Shown here: positions 28,930-37,793 of the stretch, in pieces
Position numbering within the stretch: position 1 is the first letter of the stretch
Layout: the number at the start of each line of letters is the position of its first letter
Source of the DNA: Oceaniglobus ichthyenteri
Lineage (GTDB): Bacteria > Pseudomonadota > Alphaproteobacteria > Rhodobacterales > Rhodobacteraceae
Assembly (NCBI RefSeq): GCF_003057885.1
Contig: NZ_QAGK01000009.1
Span: forward strand, 62,001 to 126,000
Direction: 5' to 3'
DNA: 64,000 nucleotides
Made by a program: the position numbers and the translations under genes
Notes under the pieces: model-generated
What the model was told of the DNA's origin: nothing
The model's input: the letters and a program-made list of their open reading frames with translations, nothing else
Database searches by the model: none

Positions 28930-30798
28930 CTATTCTGCCGCCACCTGATCGGGCGCATCCAGAAGTTTGGCAAAGCGGCGCCGTTCCACCATCGCGCGGC
29001 GAATGATCCGGGGGGCGTTTATGGTTTCGGGCGTGCCCAGTTGGCGCGCCGACCAGCGATGGCGCGCCAGATTGACGCCACTGAGCGCCGACAGCGGAAT
29101 CGCCAACAACAAGCTGAGCCCGATTGGCAACAACCACAGCGTGACAACCCCCACCCCCATGCCCGCCACCATTGCCGCACCCAGCACGGTTTCCACACCG
29201 TGAAACTGCGCCAGCGTCGCCCAGCCATAGCGCCCGCCGCGCCGCGCCTGTGGCACCCAGGTTTCGCGAAGGCCCAGCGCCGTGCGCGCCACAGCCACCG
29301 ATTGTTGCACCATCAACACCGGCGCATAGGCAATGGAAAGGGTGATTTCCACCAGCACCGACAGCACGAATTGCCGCAATCCGCCAAGATCGCGCAGGCG
29401 AATGCCAACCCGGTGAATCGCCCCGACGCTCATCAATTTTGGGGCCAACAGCATGGCATACATGAACGCCAAAATCGAAACCCCGTTGAACCGGGTCATT
29501 TCCGGCCAGCTGACCTGGGGGTTCAGGCCGCTGAAATAAGTGATCACATCGCCCTCGGCCCCGCCACCAACCAGAAACCACACCACCAAAAGCGCCAACC
29601 ACACGGGCGACATCAGATACCCCATGGCCCCCGAAATCAGGTGAAACCGCGATACGGCGTGAAAGCCGCGGCTGAACACCAGCCGCAGGTGTTGCAAATT
29701 GCCTTGGCACCAGCGCCGATCCCGCAACACGTAATCAATCAGGGTCGGCGGCACCTCTTCATACGATCCGCCAATGCCGGGCAAAAACCGCACCGACCAA
29801 CCGGCACGGCGCAACAGTCCTGCCTCGACAAAATCATGGGATAGGATCAACCGCCCCTCGCCATTGCGGCTGCGCATGCGCGGCAGGCCGGCACAGGCGG
29901 CAAAGGCCGCGCTGCGGATGATCGCGTTGTGGCCCCAATAGTTGCCCTCGCGGTCGGTCCATTTGGCCAGACCTTCGGCCAGAGCAGTGCCATATATCCG
30001 GTTGGAAAACTGTTGCACGCGGCCAAACAGGGTGTGCGCGCCAAACAGCAATGGAAACGACTGGATCAGCCCCGCCGCCGGATCGGCAGACAACGCATCT
30101 GACAGCGCAACAATCGCTGGCCCGCTCATCAGACTGTCGGCGTCCAACACCAACATCGCCGGATACGCCCCGCCCCAGTTTTCGACCCAATCAGCCAGAT
30201 TGCCGACCTTGCGATCGGTGTTTTCGGTGCGGCGGCGGTAATACACCGGCGCATCCGGACCCACCATCGCGCGCAGCGAATAAAACGCGCGCAATTCTTG
30301 CAGCGCAATGGCATCATCGCGGGTGTCTGACAGAATAAACAGCGAAAACCGGTGTTCATGGGGTTCACTGGCCAACGCGGCCAACATGGCGGCGGCGTTG
30401 CCAAACACATCGGCCGGGGATTCATTGTAAACCGGCACCAACAGCGCCACGTCCATGGGCAGGACCGGGCCAGGTGCCGATACCGGATTGCGGCGCAACC
30501 ACAGGCTGCTCAGGCCCAGAAATGCGGTGCTGACCGACAGGGCGATCCAGAAAAAGCTGAACGCGATCAAAAGAATGATCACCGCCTCAAACGGGGTCAG
30601 CCCGCCAACGGCAAACCAATCGGTGAATGCCGCGATCAGGCCTGCCGTGGTCAAAACCGCAGGCACGAACGTGGCCACGCGCCAGGCCATTGCCCGCGAC
30701 GCGGTGCGCACCGGGGCGGGCGCGCCGCAATGGGGCCGGTGCAACGCCTGTATGGGGCGCGACAGCGGGCTGTGGGGGGGCATGTTGGGATGGGGCAT
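28930..30798 (-). CDS. opgH: Glucans biosynthesis glucosyltransferase OpgH (MdoH)
   Basis: An inner-membrane glycosyltransferase of family 2 that polymerises the beta-glucan backbone of osmoregulated periplasmic glucans. The chosen start (MPHPNMPPHSPLSRPI) overlaps the opgG stop as TGATG, giving 622 residues. Two N-terminal helices precede the catalytic domain, which has ALLVPVYNESPADVFGNAA near residue 118, the acidic DADS motif near 219-222 and LRDRRWCQGNLQHL, the Arg-Arg-Trp element, near 365. Several helices follow. It is shorter than E. coli MdoH. Confidence 0.93.
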   Translation of the reverse strand: MPHPNMPPHSPLSRPIQALHRPHCGAPAPVRTASRAMAWRVATFVPAVLTTAGLIAAFTDWFAVGGLTPFEAVIILLIAFSFFWIALSVSTAFLGLSSLWLRRNPVSAPGPVLPMDVALLVPVYNESPADVFGNAAAMLAALASEPHEHRFSLFILSDTRDDAIALQELRAFYSLRAMVGPDAPVYYRRRTENTDRKVGNLADWVENWGGAYPAMLVLDADSLMSGPAIVALSDALSADPAAGLIQSFPLLFGAHTLFGRVQQFSNRIYGTALAEGLAKWTDREGNYWGHNAIIRSAAFAACAGLPRMRSRNGEGRLILSHDFVEAGLLRRAGWSVRFLPGIGGSYEEVPPTLIDYVLRDRRWCQGNLQHLRLVFSRGFHAVSRFHLISGAMGYLMSPVWLALLVVWFLVGGGAEGDVITYFSGLNPQVSWPEMTRFNGVSILAFMYAMLLAPKLMSVGAIHRVGIRLRDLGGLRQFVLSVLVEITLSIAYAPVLMVQQSVAVARTALGLRETWVPQARRGGRYGWATLAQFHGVETVLGAAMVAGMGVGVVTLWLLPIGLSLLLAIPLSALSGVNLARHRWSARQLGTPETINAPRIIRRAMVERRRFAKLLDAPDQVAAE

Positions 30799-32312
30799 CA
30801 GGCGGTCCATCGGTAAAGCCAAACTTCACTCACCGGTTTGTTATCCTTGAACAATTGGGCGCGAAATTCCGCGGCGGGCACATCGCCCGGCACAAAGCTG
30901 AACGCCAGACGCAGACCGCCGGTTCCCCGGTTGCGCTCTAATACGCCCTCGGATGGGGGTATCTGATCGGAATGCAGATAAATCGTCAGCCCCTCGGCCC
31001 CATCAACCAAGGCGGGGTGATCGGCGAAATCAATGGCACAGACCGTTTTCACCTGATCAAACCCCCGGCCGATGCGGGTGTTGATGACTTTGGCCACATC
31101 GGGCAATCCGGCGGGCTGTTCGCCCCATGCCATTGTATAGGCAAATTCATGGGCCTGCCCCGGGGCCAGGGGCGTGCCGGGGTGCCAATAGGCCACGATA
31201 TTATCGTAAATCTCACGGTCTGCGGGAATTTCAACAAGGCGCACCGCGCCCTGCCCCCAATCGCCCTTGGGCGTGATCCACAGGGACGGGCGGTTTTCAT
31301 AGCGCGCCTCAAGATCGGCAAAATCTTCGGCCCGCCGTCCGCGCTGCATCAGGCCGAACCCTTTCGGGTTTGCATCGGCGAAACTACTAAGTTGCAGGGC
31401 GCGGGGGTTGGCCAGGGGCCGCCACAACACCTCGTCATTGCCGTTCCACACCATCAACGCTTCGCTGTCATGAACGGCGGGGCGGAAATCATCGAACCTG
31501 TGGCGGTTGGTTTCATCGAACAGGAACATACTGGTCAACGGGGCAAACCCCACATGGCTCAGCGCCACGCGCGGATACAGCGTCGCCGATACCTCAACCA
31601 TGGTGGGCGTGCCCGGCGTTATTTCAAAACTGTACGCGCCACTGGTCGATGGCCCGTCAAGCAAGGCGTGAACGGTGAATGTGCCCTGCCCTGCCTTTGG
31701 GGTTTCCACCCAGAATTTGCGAAACTCGGGAAATTCCTCACCCGAAGGATCGCCGGTGTTCAACGCCAGCCCCCGCGCCGACAGGCCATAGGTCTGACCG
31801 TTGGCGATGGCGCGAAAATAGCTCGCGCCCTGAAACACCATGAATTCTTCAAAAATGCCGCGCTTGTTCAACTCTGCACGCAGGCGCAGACCGGAATACC
31901 CCATGGTGTCATCCACGGGCGGATTGGGAAACTGATCGGTGCTGTCAAACAATGACAGATCAAACCCAAGGGTGCGGGCGATACCATCGTCAACGATGGC
32001 AATTTCCACCGGATGATCAAAATAAAGCCCCGCCGCGAACAGATCCAATTGCAACGGGCGCGGCTCATCCGCCCAAATCGCCTTTTGGCTATTGAACCAG
32101 ATCATCCGGTATTCATCATAGGACAGGTTTTTCCACCCTTTCGGGACGCTGGGCGCGGGCTGATACGGCGCGGCGGCCAAACGTCCGGCCTCCTGGTTCA
32201 ACCAGTCGCGGGAGAACGGTGCCTGAGATTGCACCAATTCGCCCCGCGCAAACGCCGGTGCCCCAGCTAACGCCGCAAGTGCGGCCAAAAACGATCGTCT
32301 ATCCATGGTCAT
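30798..32312 (-). CDS. opgG: Glucans biosynthesis protein OpgG (MdoG family, Tat-exported)
   Basis: A periplasmic protein of 504 residues required for osmoregulated periplasmic glucan synthesis. The N-terminus MTMDRRSFLAALAALAGAPAFA carries a twin-arginine motif (DRRSFLAA), so it is probably exported folded by Tat, like E. coli OpgD; this makes OpgD an alternative name. Family segments include SYDEYRMIWFNSQKAIWADE and YNLIVAYWHP-like NIVAYWHPGTPLAPGQ. The start overlaps the opgC stop as ATGA. The long upstream frame is out of character for the family. Confidence 0.92.
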   Translation of the reverse strand: MTMDRRSFLAALAALAGAPAFARGELVQSQAPFSRDWLNQEAGRLAAAPYQPAPSVPKGWKNLSYDEYRMIWFNSQKAIWADEPRPLQLDLFAAGLYFDHPVEIAIVDDGIARTLGFDLSLFDSTDQFPNPPVDDTMGYSGLRLRAELNKRGIFEEFMVFQGASYFRAIANGQTYGLSARGLALNTGDPSGEEFPEFRKFWVETPKAGQGTFTVHALLDGPSTSGAYSFEITPGTPTMVEVSATLYPRVALSHVGFAPLTSMFLFDETNRHRFDDFRPAVHDSEALMVWNGNDEVLWRPLANPRALQLSSFADANPKGFGLMQRGRRAEDFADLEARYENRPSLWITPKGDWGQGAVRLVEIPADREIYDNIVAYWHPGTPLAPGQAHEFAYTMAWGEQPAGLPDVAKVINTRIGRGFDQVKTVCAIDFADHPALVDGAEGLTIYLHSDQIPPSEGVLERNRGTGGLRLAFSFVPGDVPAAEFRAQLFKDNKPVSEVWLYRWTA

Positions 32313-33610
32313 TTTACGAAGTCCCGCCAAGGTTGAGATTTGATCCAGGCCACGCCATAGGCGAGCGCGATCAGAAGGCCGAAGCCGATGAAATTGGCCA
32401 GTGTCATGTTCCAGGCCGTGCGTTCCGTCTGGTCCATCACGAACCCGCTGAACCGCGCCAGAACCATTGAAAACAGGAACACCGCCAGCGATTGCTGCCC
32501 CACCTTGGTGATCCACGCCACCAAAGTGGCCCAAACGCGTGACAGGCGGCCCTCCCCGACCGGGCGCAGGCGCACGCCCTGTGGCCCCGCAACCACCCAT
32601 GCCAGATAAGCCAGCGCCAGAAACTGAACATAGCGAAGGATGCCGAAGTTCGATTTGTCAAACCACGGTGCAAACGCCTGTCGGAAATCAAACACCGGGT
32701 TACACCGGCCAAATCCGGTTTCGGCGCACCCGGTCAGCGCGATATAGGTGGCGCGCACCGGGGCCAGTTCAAAAAACCGAAACCCGACATTCGAAACGAT
32801 GATATTTGCAACCACCAGCACCGCGCACAGCGCGATCAGCCAGATGCGCACCGGCGGGGCCGGAATCCAGCCCCGCATCAATGCAAACCCGGTGAAAAAC
32901 ACCAATTGCCAGGCAAATGGGTTGAAAAACCAGCGCCGCTCGCTCCAGGGTTCGGCGGGAAAGCTGAGGCCGGAAAACACGCCGCCCCACCAGACCCACA
33001 GCGCGCCCTGCGCCGCGATCCACAGCCCTGCCATGGCACCAAAAACCAGGCCCACGTGCAGCTTTGACAGGGCCATCACCACCGGGATCATTGCCAAAAG
33101 CACCATATACATCGGCAAAATGTCGAAATAGTTCGGCACATAGGTCAGCGTCACCAGGCCCACCAATTGCGGCCCCGGATCGGCAAAGAATTTCCACAGG
33201 TTGAGGGTGCCGATGTATACTGTTTCGAAATCACCGAACTGATCAATCGCCGCCAACATCGCCGCGATTACCACGAACATGCCCAAATGCGCCCAATACA
33301 CCTGCCAGACACGATACCCCACACGCGCAGTCCCCAAACGCCAGCCGCGGCTGTCGAAACTGGCGCCAAAGGCAATCGCGCTGGCCATCCCCGAACAGAA
33401 CACAAAGATTTCGGTGGCATCGGAAAAGCCCCAGCGCGCGGGAATCCACAGGCTGAAGAAATTGTTGGGCGTGTGCGAGGCAAGGATGATGAACATCGCA
33501 ATGCCGCGGTAGAAATCCAGCCGGGGATCACGAAATCGCGCCGCCGGTTTGACCCGGACAGGGGTCGAGACGCCCGCAAACGGAAAATCGGTAGGATTGG
33601 CCAGTGTCAT
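32309..33610 (-). CDS. opgC: OpgC-type membrane acyltransferase
   Basis: A polytopic inner-membrane protein of 433 residues of the OpgC_C family, which transfers succinyl groups to periplasmic glucans. The N-terminal domain has DPRLDFYRGIAMFIILASHT (quoted to 20) followed by FVFCSGMASAIAFG. About ten hydrophobic helices are seen. It is the first gene of the opgC-opgG-opgH operon. The exact acyl donor is inferred from the family. Confidence 0.9.
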   Translation of the reverse strand: MTLANPTDFPFAGVSTPVRVKPAARFRDPRLDFYRGIAMFIILASHTPNNFFSLWIPARWGFSDATEIFVFCSGMASAIAFGASFDSRGWRLGTARVGYRVWQVYWAHLGMFVVIAAMLAAIDQFGDFETVYIGTLNLWKFFADPGPQLVGLVTLTYVPNYFDILPMYMVLLAMIPVVMALSKLHVGLVFGAMAGLWIAAQGALWVWWGGVFSGLSFPAEPWSERRWFFNPFAWQLVFFTGFALMRGWIPAPPVRIWLIALCAVLVVANIIVSNVGFRFFELAPVRATYIALTGCAETGFGRCNPVFDFRQAFAPWFDKSNFGILRYVQFLALAYLAWVVAGPQGVRLRPVGEGRLSRVWATLVAWITKVGQQSLAVFLFSMVLARFSGFVMDQTERTAWNMTLANFIGFGLLIALAYGVAWIKSQPWRDFVK

Positions 33611-33963
33611 GTGTGTGAGAGTCCTTTGCGCGGCTTATTAGGCCGAATTGCGCGCGGCGCAAGCGGCATTTTCAGCCTTTGAATCAAGGCCAAGCCGGGC
33701 CGCAGATCTTTTGGCATCGCAGGCGCGCGGGGCACTGGAAATCCGGGGATTATACGGGCGGGCGGGCAGAATCGCTTGGGTCATGGGGGCAGTCCAATAC
33801 AGGGCAAACGCGTGGCCCCCATATGTAATCGCAGTTGTATCGGATTACTGCTTCCCCCCCTGCAAATAACAGGGAGGTGATCCTGTTTCCGCTGTTAACG
33901 CCAAATTGTTCGGCGGTTTGCCGCCAAACAATGCCGTCTATCAACCTGAGTAACCACGATATT
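33611..33963. other. Intergenic region between opgC and the CoA-transferase gene
   Basis: 353 bases upstream of opgC and downstream of the CoA-transferase gene. It holds no convincing gene. I see the terminator hairpin at 33,906-33,931 and an inverted repeat GTAATC...GATTAC with 12 bases between, around 33,826-33,849, of unknown meaning. Presumably the opg promoter lies here; no clear box was seen. Confidence 0.5.
33906..33931 (-). terminator. Probable terminator of the CoA-transferase gene
   Basis: On the minus strand TTGTTTGGCGG-CAAA-CCGCCGAACAA is an 11-bp stem with one G-T pair, starting about 33 bases after the stop of the CoA-transferase gene. The following T stretch is short (TTT), so termination strength is uncertain. 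Confidence 0.5.
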
Positions 33964-35145
33964 TCAGGTTTTGTCCTTGAGACGTGCCAAAATGGCGTCG
34001 GTGTCCTGTCCGAACCGGGGCGGTGCCCGGCGATAGGTGACAGGGCTGGCCGACATGTTCAACGGATTCCCGATCAGCCGCACATGGCCCTCGGCCGCCT
34101 CGTCACAGGGCACTTCGGCCACCATGCCGCGCGCTTGCACCTGATCGCTGGCGAACACCTGATCAAGGGTCTGCACCGGGCCAACCGGAACCTTGCGCGC
34201 CTCAAGCCCAGCGATGATATCGTCCATCGTGCGTGCCGCCAGCAGCCCGGCGACGGTTTCGATCAACGTGTCGCGGTTGGCCAGACGGGCGGGGTTTGTG
34301 GCGTAACGCGGGTCTTGCGCCAATTCCGCAACGCCCAGATAATCACAGAACCGGGCAAATTGGCCATCGTTGCCCACGGCCACCAAAACATGCCCGTCAC
34401 TGGATGCAAACACCTGATAAGGCACGATATTGGGGTGGGCATTGCCGCGCCGTTTCGGCACCTCGCCCGAGGTGAGGTAATTCACCCCCTCGTTGATCAA
34501 CCAGGCGATCTGGGTATCGACAAGCGACACATCCACATGCTGCCCCTCACCGGTCTGATCGCGGTGGCGCAGTGCCGCCAGAATGCCAACGGTGGCGTAC
34601 ATGCCGCACATCACATCGGCCACGCCGACGCCCACCTTCATCGGCTCACCATCTGTTGCGCCGGTCAACGACATGATGCCGCCGTACCCCTGGGCCATCA
34701 GATCGTATCCGGGTTTTGACGCATTCGGCCCCGTCTGTCCGTAGCCCGATATCGAACAGTACACCAAGGCGGGGTGGGCCGCGCGCAGGCTGGCGTGGTC
34801 AAGCCCGTATTTTTCCAACCCGCCGGGTTTGAAATTTTCAAGCACGACATCACAGGTCGCCGCCAGGGCACGAATGGTTTCCTGCCCCTCGGGCGTGGCA
34901 ATATCGACCGCGACCGATAATTTATTGCGGTTGGCGCACATGAAATAGGCCGAAAGATCGGTCGGCGCGCCATCGGTGCCGGTGACAAAGGGCGGCCCCC
35001 ATGCGCGGGTGTCATCGCCATGTGTGCCGGGATTTTCGATCTTGATGACTTCGGCGCCCAAATCGCCCAACAATTGGGTGCAGGTCGGCCCTGCCAGAAT
35101 CCGCGACAGATCCAGAATTCTCAACCCGTCCAAAGCACCAGCCAT
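33964..35145 (-). CDS. CaiB/BaiF-family (class III) CoA-transferase
   Basis: A 393-residue cytosolic enzyme of the formyl-CoA:oxalate/carnitine CoA-transferase family, moving CoA between carboxylic acids. The N-terminus has LRILDLSRILAGPTCTQLLG and DLGAEVIKIENPG; the catalytic Asp region is typical of the family (YDLMAQGYGGIMSLTG near residue 145). It follows the ThDP enzyme gene by 10 bases. The acid substrate is not readable from sequence. Confidence 0.9.
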   Translation of the reverse strand: MAGALDGLRILDLSRILAGPTCTQLLGDLGAEVIKIENPGTHGDDTRAWGPPFVTGTDGAPTDLSAYFMCANRNKLSVAVDIATPEGQETIRALAATCDVVLENFKPGGLEKYGLDHASLRAAHPALVYCSISGYGQTGPNASKPGYDLMAQGYGGIMSLTGATDGEPMKVGVGVADVMCGMYATVGILAALRHRDQTGEGQHVDVSLVDTQIAWLINEGVNYLTSGEVPKRRGNAHPNIVPYQVFASSDGHVLVAVGNDGQFARFCDYLGVAELAQDPRYATNPARLANRDTLIETVAGLLAARTMDDIIAGLEARKVPVGPVQTLDQVFASDQVQARGMVAEVPCDEAAEGHVRLIGNPLNMSASPVTYRRAPPRFGQDTDAILARLKDKT

Positions 35146-35155
35146 ATCCGCCTCC

Positions 35156-36763
35156 TCAAATGCGCCCGTCGTATGCCTGACGGTCTATCACAGCGGCGAT
35201 CACGGTAAAGGTGTCAGCGTCCAATGCATCGGCAATTGCGCCCCTGAGATCGGCACGCCCGGTCACTGTTACGCCGTGACCGCCAAAGGCACGCCCGATG
35301 GCGGCAAAATCGTGACCGGCAAAATCAACGCCTTGATTTTGCATCTGTCGTGCGCGCTGTTTCATTTCGATCAGGGCAAGCGCGCGATCGACAAACACGA
35401 CAAAGATCGTCGTCTGGCCCAGTTCGGCAGCCGTGGCCAGTTCACCCGCGACCATCAAAAATCCCGCATCGCCCGAAAACGACACCACCGGCCGGTCCGG
35501 CGCGGCCAGCTTTGCGCCGATGGCCAGCGGTACGGCACAGCCCATGGTGCAAAATCCCGATGATTGCAAAAGCGTGCGGGGGGCTTCGCAGGTCCACATT
35601 TGCGACAGTAAAATCCGGTGCGCCCCGCTGTCGACAGTGGCGATGGTATTGGCCGGCAATGCCGCACGGCAGGTATCAATGATCGCGGCGGGGCCCCATG
35701 GCTCGTCCGTGGGAAAGGCCGCGCGCAGGGCCTGTTTTGCGGCGGTGACGCGGCCCTGGGGCCATTTGGCACGCACGGTGCTGTTTTCGCGCAACGCGTC
35801 GAGTGTGGCGCCGGTATCGGCCAGAAAAGACAGCGTCGCCTGATGCATATAATGGTGGTTGGGCGCGGCGTGAATATCAATCACCCGCTGGATGGCTGGG
35901 TTCCACGGATCGCGCCACCCGGCGCGCATTTCAATCGGATCATACCCGACCGACAGGATCAGATCAGCCTCGCCCAAAAGCGGCAGCAAGATCGCATCGG
36001 CCTTGGGCGAAAGCCCAGCGGCCCCCATCGCCAGGGGATGGGTTTCATCAATCACGCCCTTGGCTTTGTAGGTGGTGATGACAGGCACCGACAAGGCGTC
36101 GGAAAACCGGCGCACGGCCTCAAATGCGCCGTCTTTCAGGGCATCCAGACCCACGATCATGATCGGGCGGTGCGCCTCGGACAGCCAGCGGCGGGCCTTT
36201 TGCAAATTGGCCGGAACGGTTGGCGCGGGCGGTGTGCGCGCGCCCTCCATTTCGGCGCCCGGTGCATCGGCCACGGAAATCGGCACATCGATATGCACGG
36301 GGCCCGCGCGCCCTTCGGTGGCGATGGCGATCGCCTTGTCGGCGATCACGCCCGCCGCGCCGGCCGTCAGCGTGAATGTCGCCTTGGTAATCGGTGCAAA
36401 CACGGCGCGGTGGTCCAACACCTGATGGGTATAGGTGGCCGCCTCATCCGGATCGATACAGCCGCAAAGCACGATCATCGGCACGCGGTCCTGATGGGCG
36501 TTGGCCACCACATTCACGCCGTTCATCGCCCCCGGCCCGACAGTGGCCAGCAAGATTGCCGGCGCACCATCGACATGATGCACCCCTTCGGCCATGAACC
36601 CGCCGGCATTTTCATGCTTGCACAGAACAAACCGGATGCCCGCCCGTTCAAGCGCGTCAATCAGGGTCAGAACTTCGCCCCCCGGCATTCCGAACGCGGT
36701 GCGGCACCCGGCGGCGTAAAGGCGGCGCGCCAGGATATCGGCAGAGCGGGGGGGCGTTTTCAT
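35156..36763 (-). CDS. Thiamine diphosphate-dependent enzyme (acetolactate synthase-like)
   Basis: A 535-residue protein with the three-domain plan of ThDP decarboxylases and synthases. The catalytic Glu lies in CKHENAGGFMAEG near residue 52. The central domain is seen in HRPIMIVGLDALKDG, and the ThDP-binding C-terminal motif in GDAGFLMVAGELATAAELGQ followed by the VFVDRALALI segment. It forms a pair with the CoA-transferase, 10 bases apart. It could be an acyl-CoA lyase or decarboxylase, or an acetolactate synthase-like enzyme; I cannot choose. It is unlike classical oxalyl-CoA decarboxylase at its N-terminus. Confidence 0.83.
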   Translation of the reverse strand: MKTPPRSADILARRLYAAGCRTAFGMPGGEVLTLIDALERAGIRFVLCKHENAGGFMAEGVHHVDGAPAILLATVGPGAMNGVNVVANAHQDRVPMIVLCGCIDPDEAATYTHQVLDHRAVFAPITKATFTLTAGAAGVIADKAIAIATEGRAGPVHIDVPISVADAPGAEMEGARTPPAPTVPANLQKARRWLSEAHRPIMIVGLDALKDGAFEAVRRFSDALSVPVITTYKAKGVIDETHPLAMGAAGLSPKADAILLPLLGEADLILSVGYDPIEMRAGWRDPWNPAIQRVIDIHAAPNHHYMHQATLSFLADTGATLDALRENSTVRAKWPQGRVTAAKQALRAAFPTDEPWGPAAIIDTCRAALPANTIATVDSGAHRILLSQMWTCEAPRTLLQSSGFCTMGCAVPLAIGAKLAAPDRPVVSFSGDAGFLMVAGELATAAELGQTTIFVVFVDRALALIEMKQRARQMQNQGVDFAGHDFAAIGRAFGGHGVTVTGRADLRGAIADALDADTFTVIAAVIDRQAYDGRI

Positions 36764-36819
36764 ATCAGATATCCTTGGTCAGTGGGCGGCGGCATCGGCG
36801 ATATTCTGGAATATGCCAT

Positions 36820-36888
36820 CTAATTCGCCCGCCGCCACCTGCAAATCAGGAATGTCATCCGCGCAATGGTGGTGGCGAAAAGGCGCAT
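36820..36888 (-). CDS. Candidate 22-residue ORF upstream of the ThDP enzyme gene
   Basis: A frame MRLFATTIARMTFLICRWRR ending AN, 56 bases before the ThDP enzyme start. An AGGAG ribosome site lies 7 bases before its ATG. A second frame overlapping it (ADDIPDLQVAAGELDGIFQ) looks protein-like but lacks a start. It could be a leader peptide, a frameshifted small protein, or chance. Confidence 0.22.
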   Translation of the reverse strand: MRLFATTIARMTFLICRWRRAN

Positions 36889-36968
36889 GGTAACTCTCCT
36901 GAATGAAATACGCGCCAACCCTGACAGGTGGCGCGCATTCTGAAAAGTCACGTGTGCGACAGGTTTTG

Positions 36969-37565
36969 TTATGACCGGTTTGGCAACATCCGCGGATACA
37001 ACACGACACGGCTTTGCATTGGCACGCGGTTATAAAGATCGACCATCTGATCGTTGACCAGCCGCGCACAGCCATTGGAGACGGCGCGCCCGATCGTGTT
37101 GGGCAGATGCGTGCCGTGAAGGCGCAGGAACGTATCGCCGCGCCCCGGTTCAAACAGGTACAGCGCCCGCGCGCCCAATGGGTTGGTCAATCCGCCCTTG
37201 ATCCCGTCCTCGGCATAGCGGGCATATTGCGCGGGCGACCGTTTGACCATATCAGGCGTCGGTTTCCAGCTTGGAAACTCTTTTTTCGCACCGACATAAA
37301 ATTCACCGGGTTCATACAGCCCCACCCGGCCAATGCCGCAGGTATAGCGGATGGCGCGCTGTTCCGGCAGGGTCCAGTACACGGCAAATTCGTCGGGGAA
37401 AACATGCACCTCACCCGGTGCCAGATTGACCCGCAGGCTTACCTCACGCGGGAGGTATTTTTCCGGCACATTATAGGTTGGCACGGTGGGCGCAGCAGCC
37501 AGTGGCGTAGCCCCCAGCAAAGCAAAGGCAGTGGTGGTTTTTATCAGATCCCGGCGGTTCATCAT
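36969..37565 (-). CDS. L,D-transpeptidase (YkuD family, Tat signal)
   Basis: A 198-residue exported enzyme that can make 3-3 crosslinks in peptidoglycan or link lipoprotein to it. The catalytic motif is present as LHGTHLPN...AVSNGCARL, with H150 and H153 and the nucleophile C166, followed by R168. The N-terminus MMNRRDLIKTTTAFALLGAT has a twin-arginine motif, and the signal probably ends after AAA. The ATG at 37,565 has AAGGAA upstream. An extended -10 promoter lies about 50 bases upstream. Confidence 0.92.
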   Translation of the reverse strand: MMNRRDLIKTTTAFALLGATPLAAAPTVPTYNVPEKYLPREVSLRVNLAPGEVHVFPDEFAVYWTLPEQRAIRYTCGIGRVGLYEPGEFYVGAKKEFPSWKPTPDMVKRSPAQYARYAEDGIKGGLTNPLGARALYLFEPGRGDTFLRLHGTHLPNTIGRAVSNGCARLVNDQMVDLYNRVPMQSRVVLYPRMLPNRS

Positions 37566-37616
37566 GGCAGTTCCTTCTAAGGTCGTTGTGTCCCGGCGCA
37601 GAACGGGACAAGCAGC

Positions 37617-37625
37617 ATTATAACA
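37617..37625 (-). promoter_or_regulatory. Extended -10 promoter element of the L,D-transpeptidase gene
   Basis: The minus strand reads TG-T-TATAAT, a consensus -10 hexamer with an upstream TG. The ATG of the transpeptidase is about 50 bases downstream. No good -35 box is seen, as is common for extended -10 promoters. Confidence 0.5.
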
Positions 37626-37793
37626 CATTCTGGCCCACGCCAGGTTTGATTAACAACCCCAACGTTTACAAATTGTTCCCCTGCCGTTGCGACGCCTGTG
37701 GTATTTTGGCGATGTCGTATTTTTTTGGTCACGCTTTGCACCGAAGCAAAAGCATGCCCCAACGGCCGTTGGCGAATCATCTGGCAACCGGGT

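Noticed and set aside
33826-33849. GTAATC...GATTAC inverted repeat upstream of opgC
   Set aside because: Six-base arms with a 12-base gap are expected by chance in a few hundred bases; no gene or regulator link.
35618-36823. 401-residue plus-strand open frame opposite the ThDP enzyme
   Set aside because: Shadow of a strong minus-strand gene; Gly/Arg/His-rich composition, no family feature.
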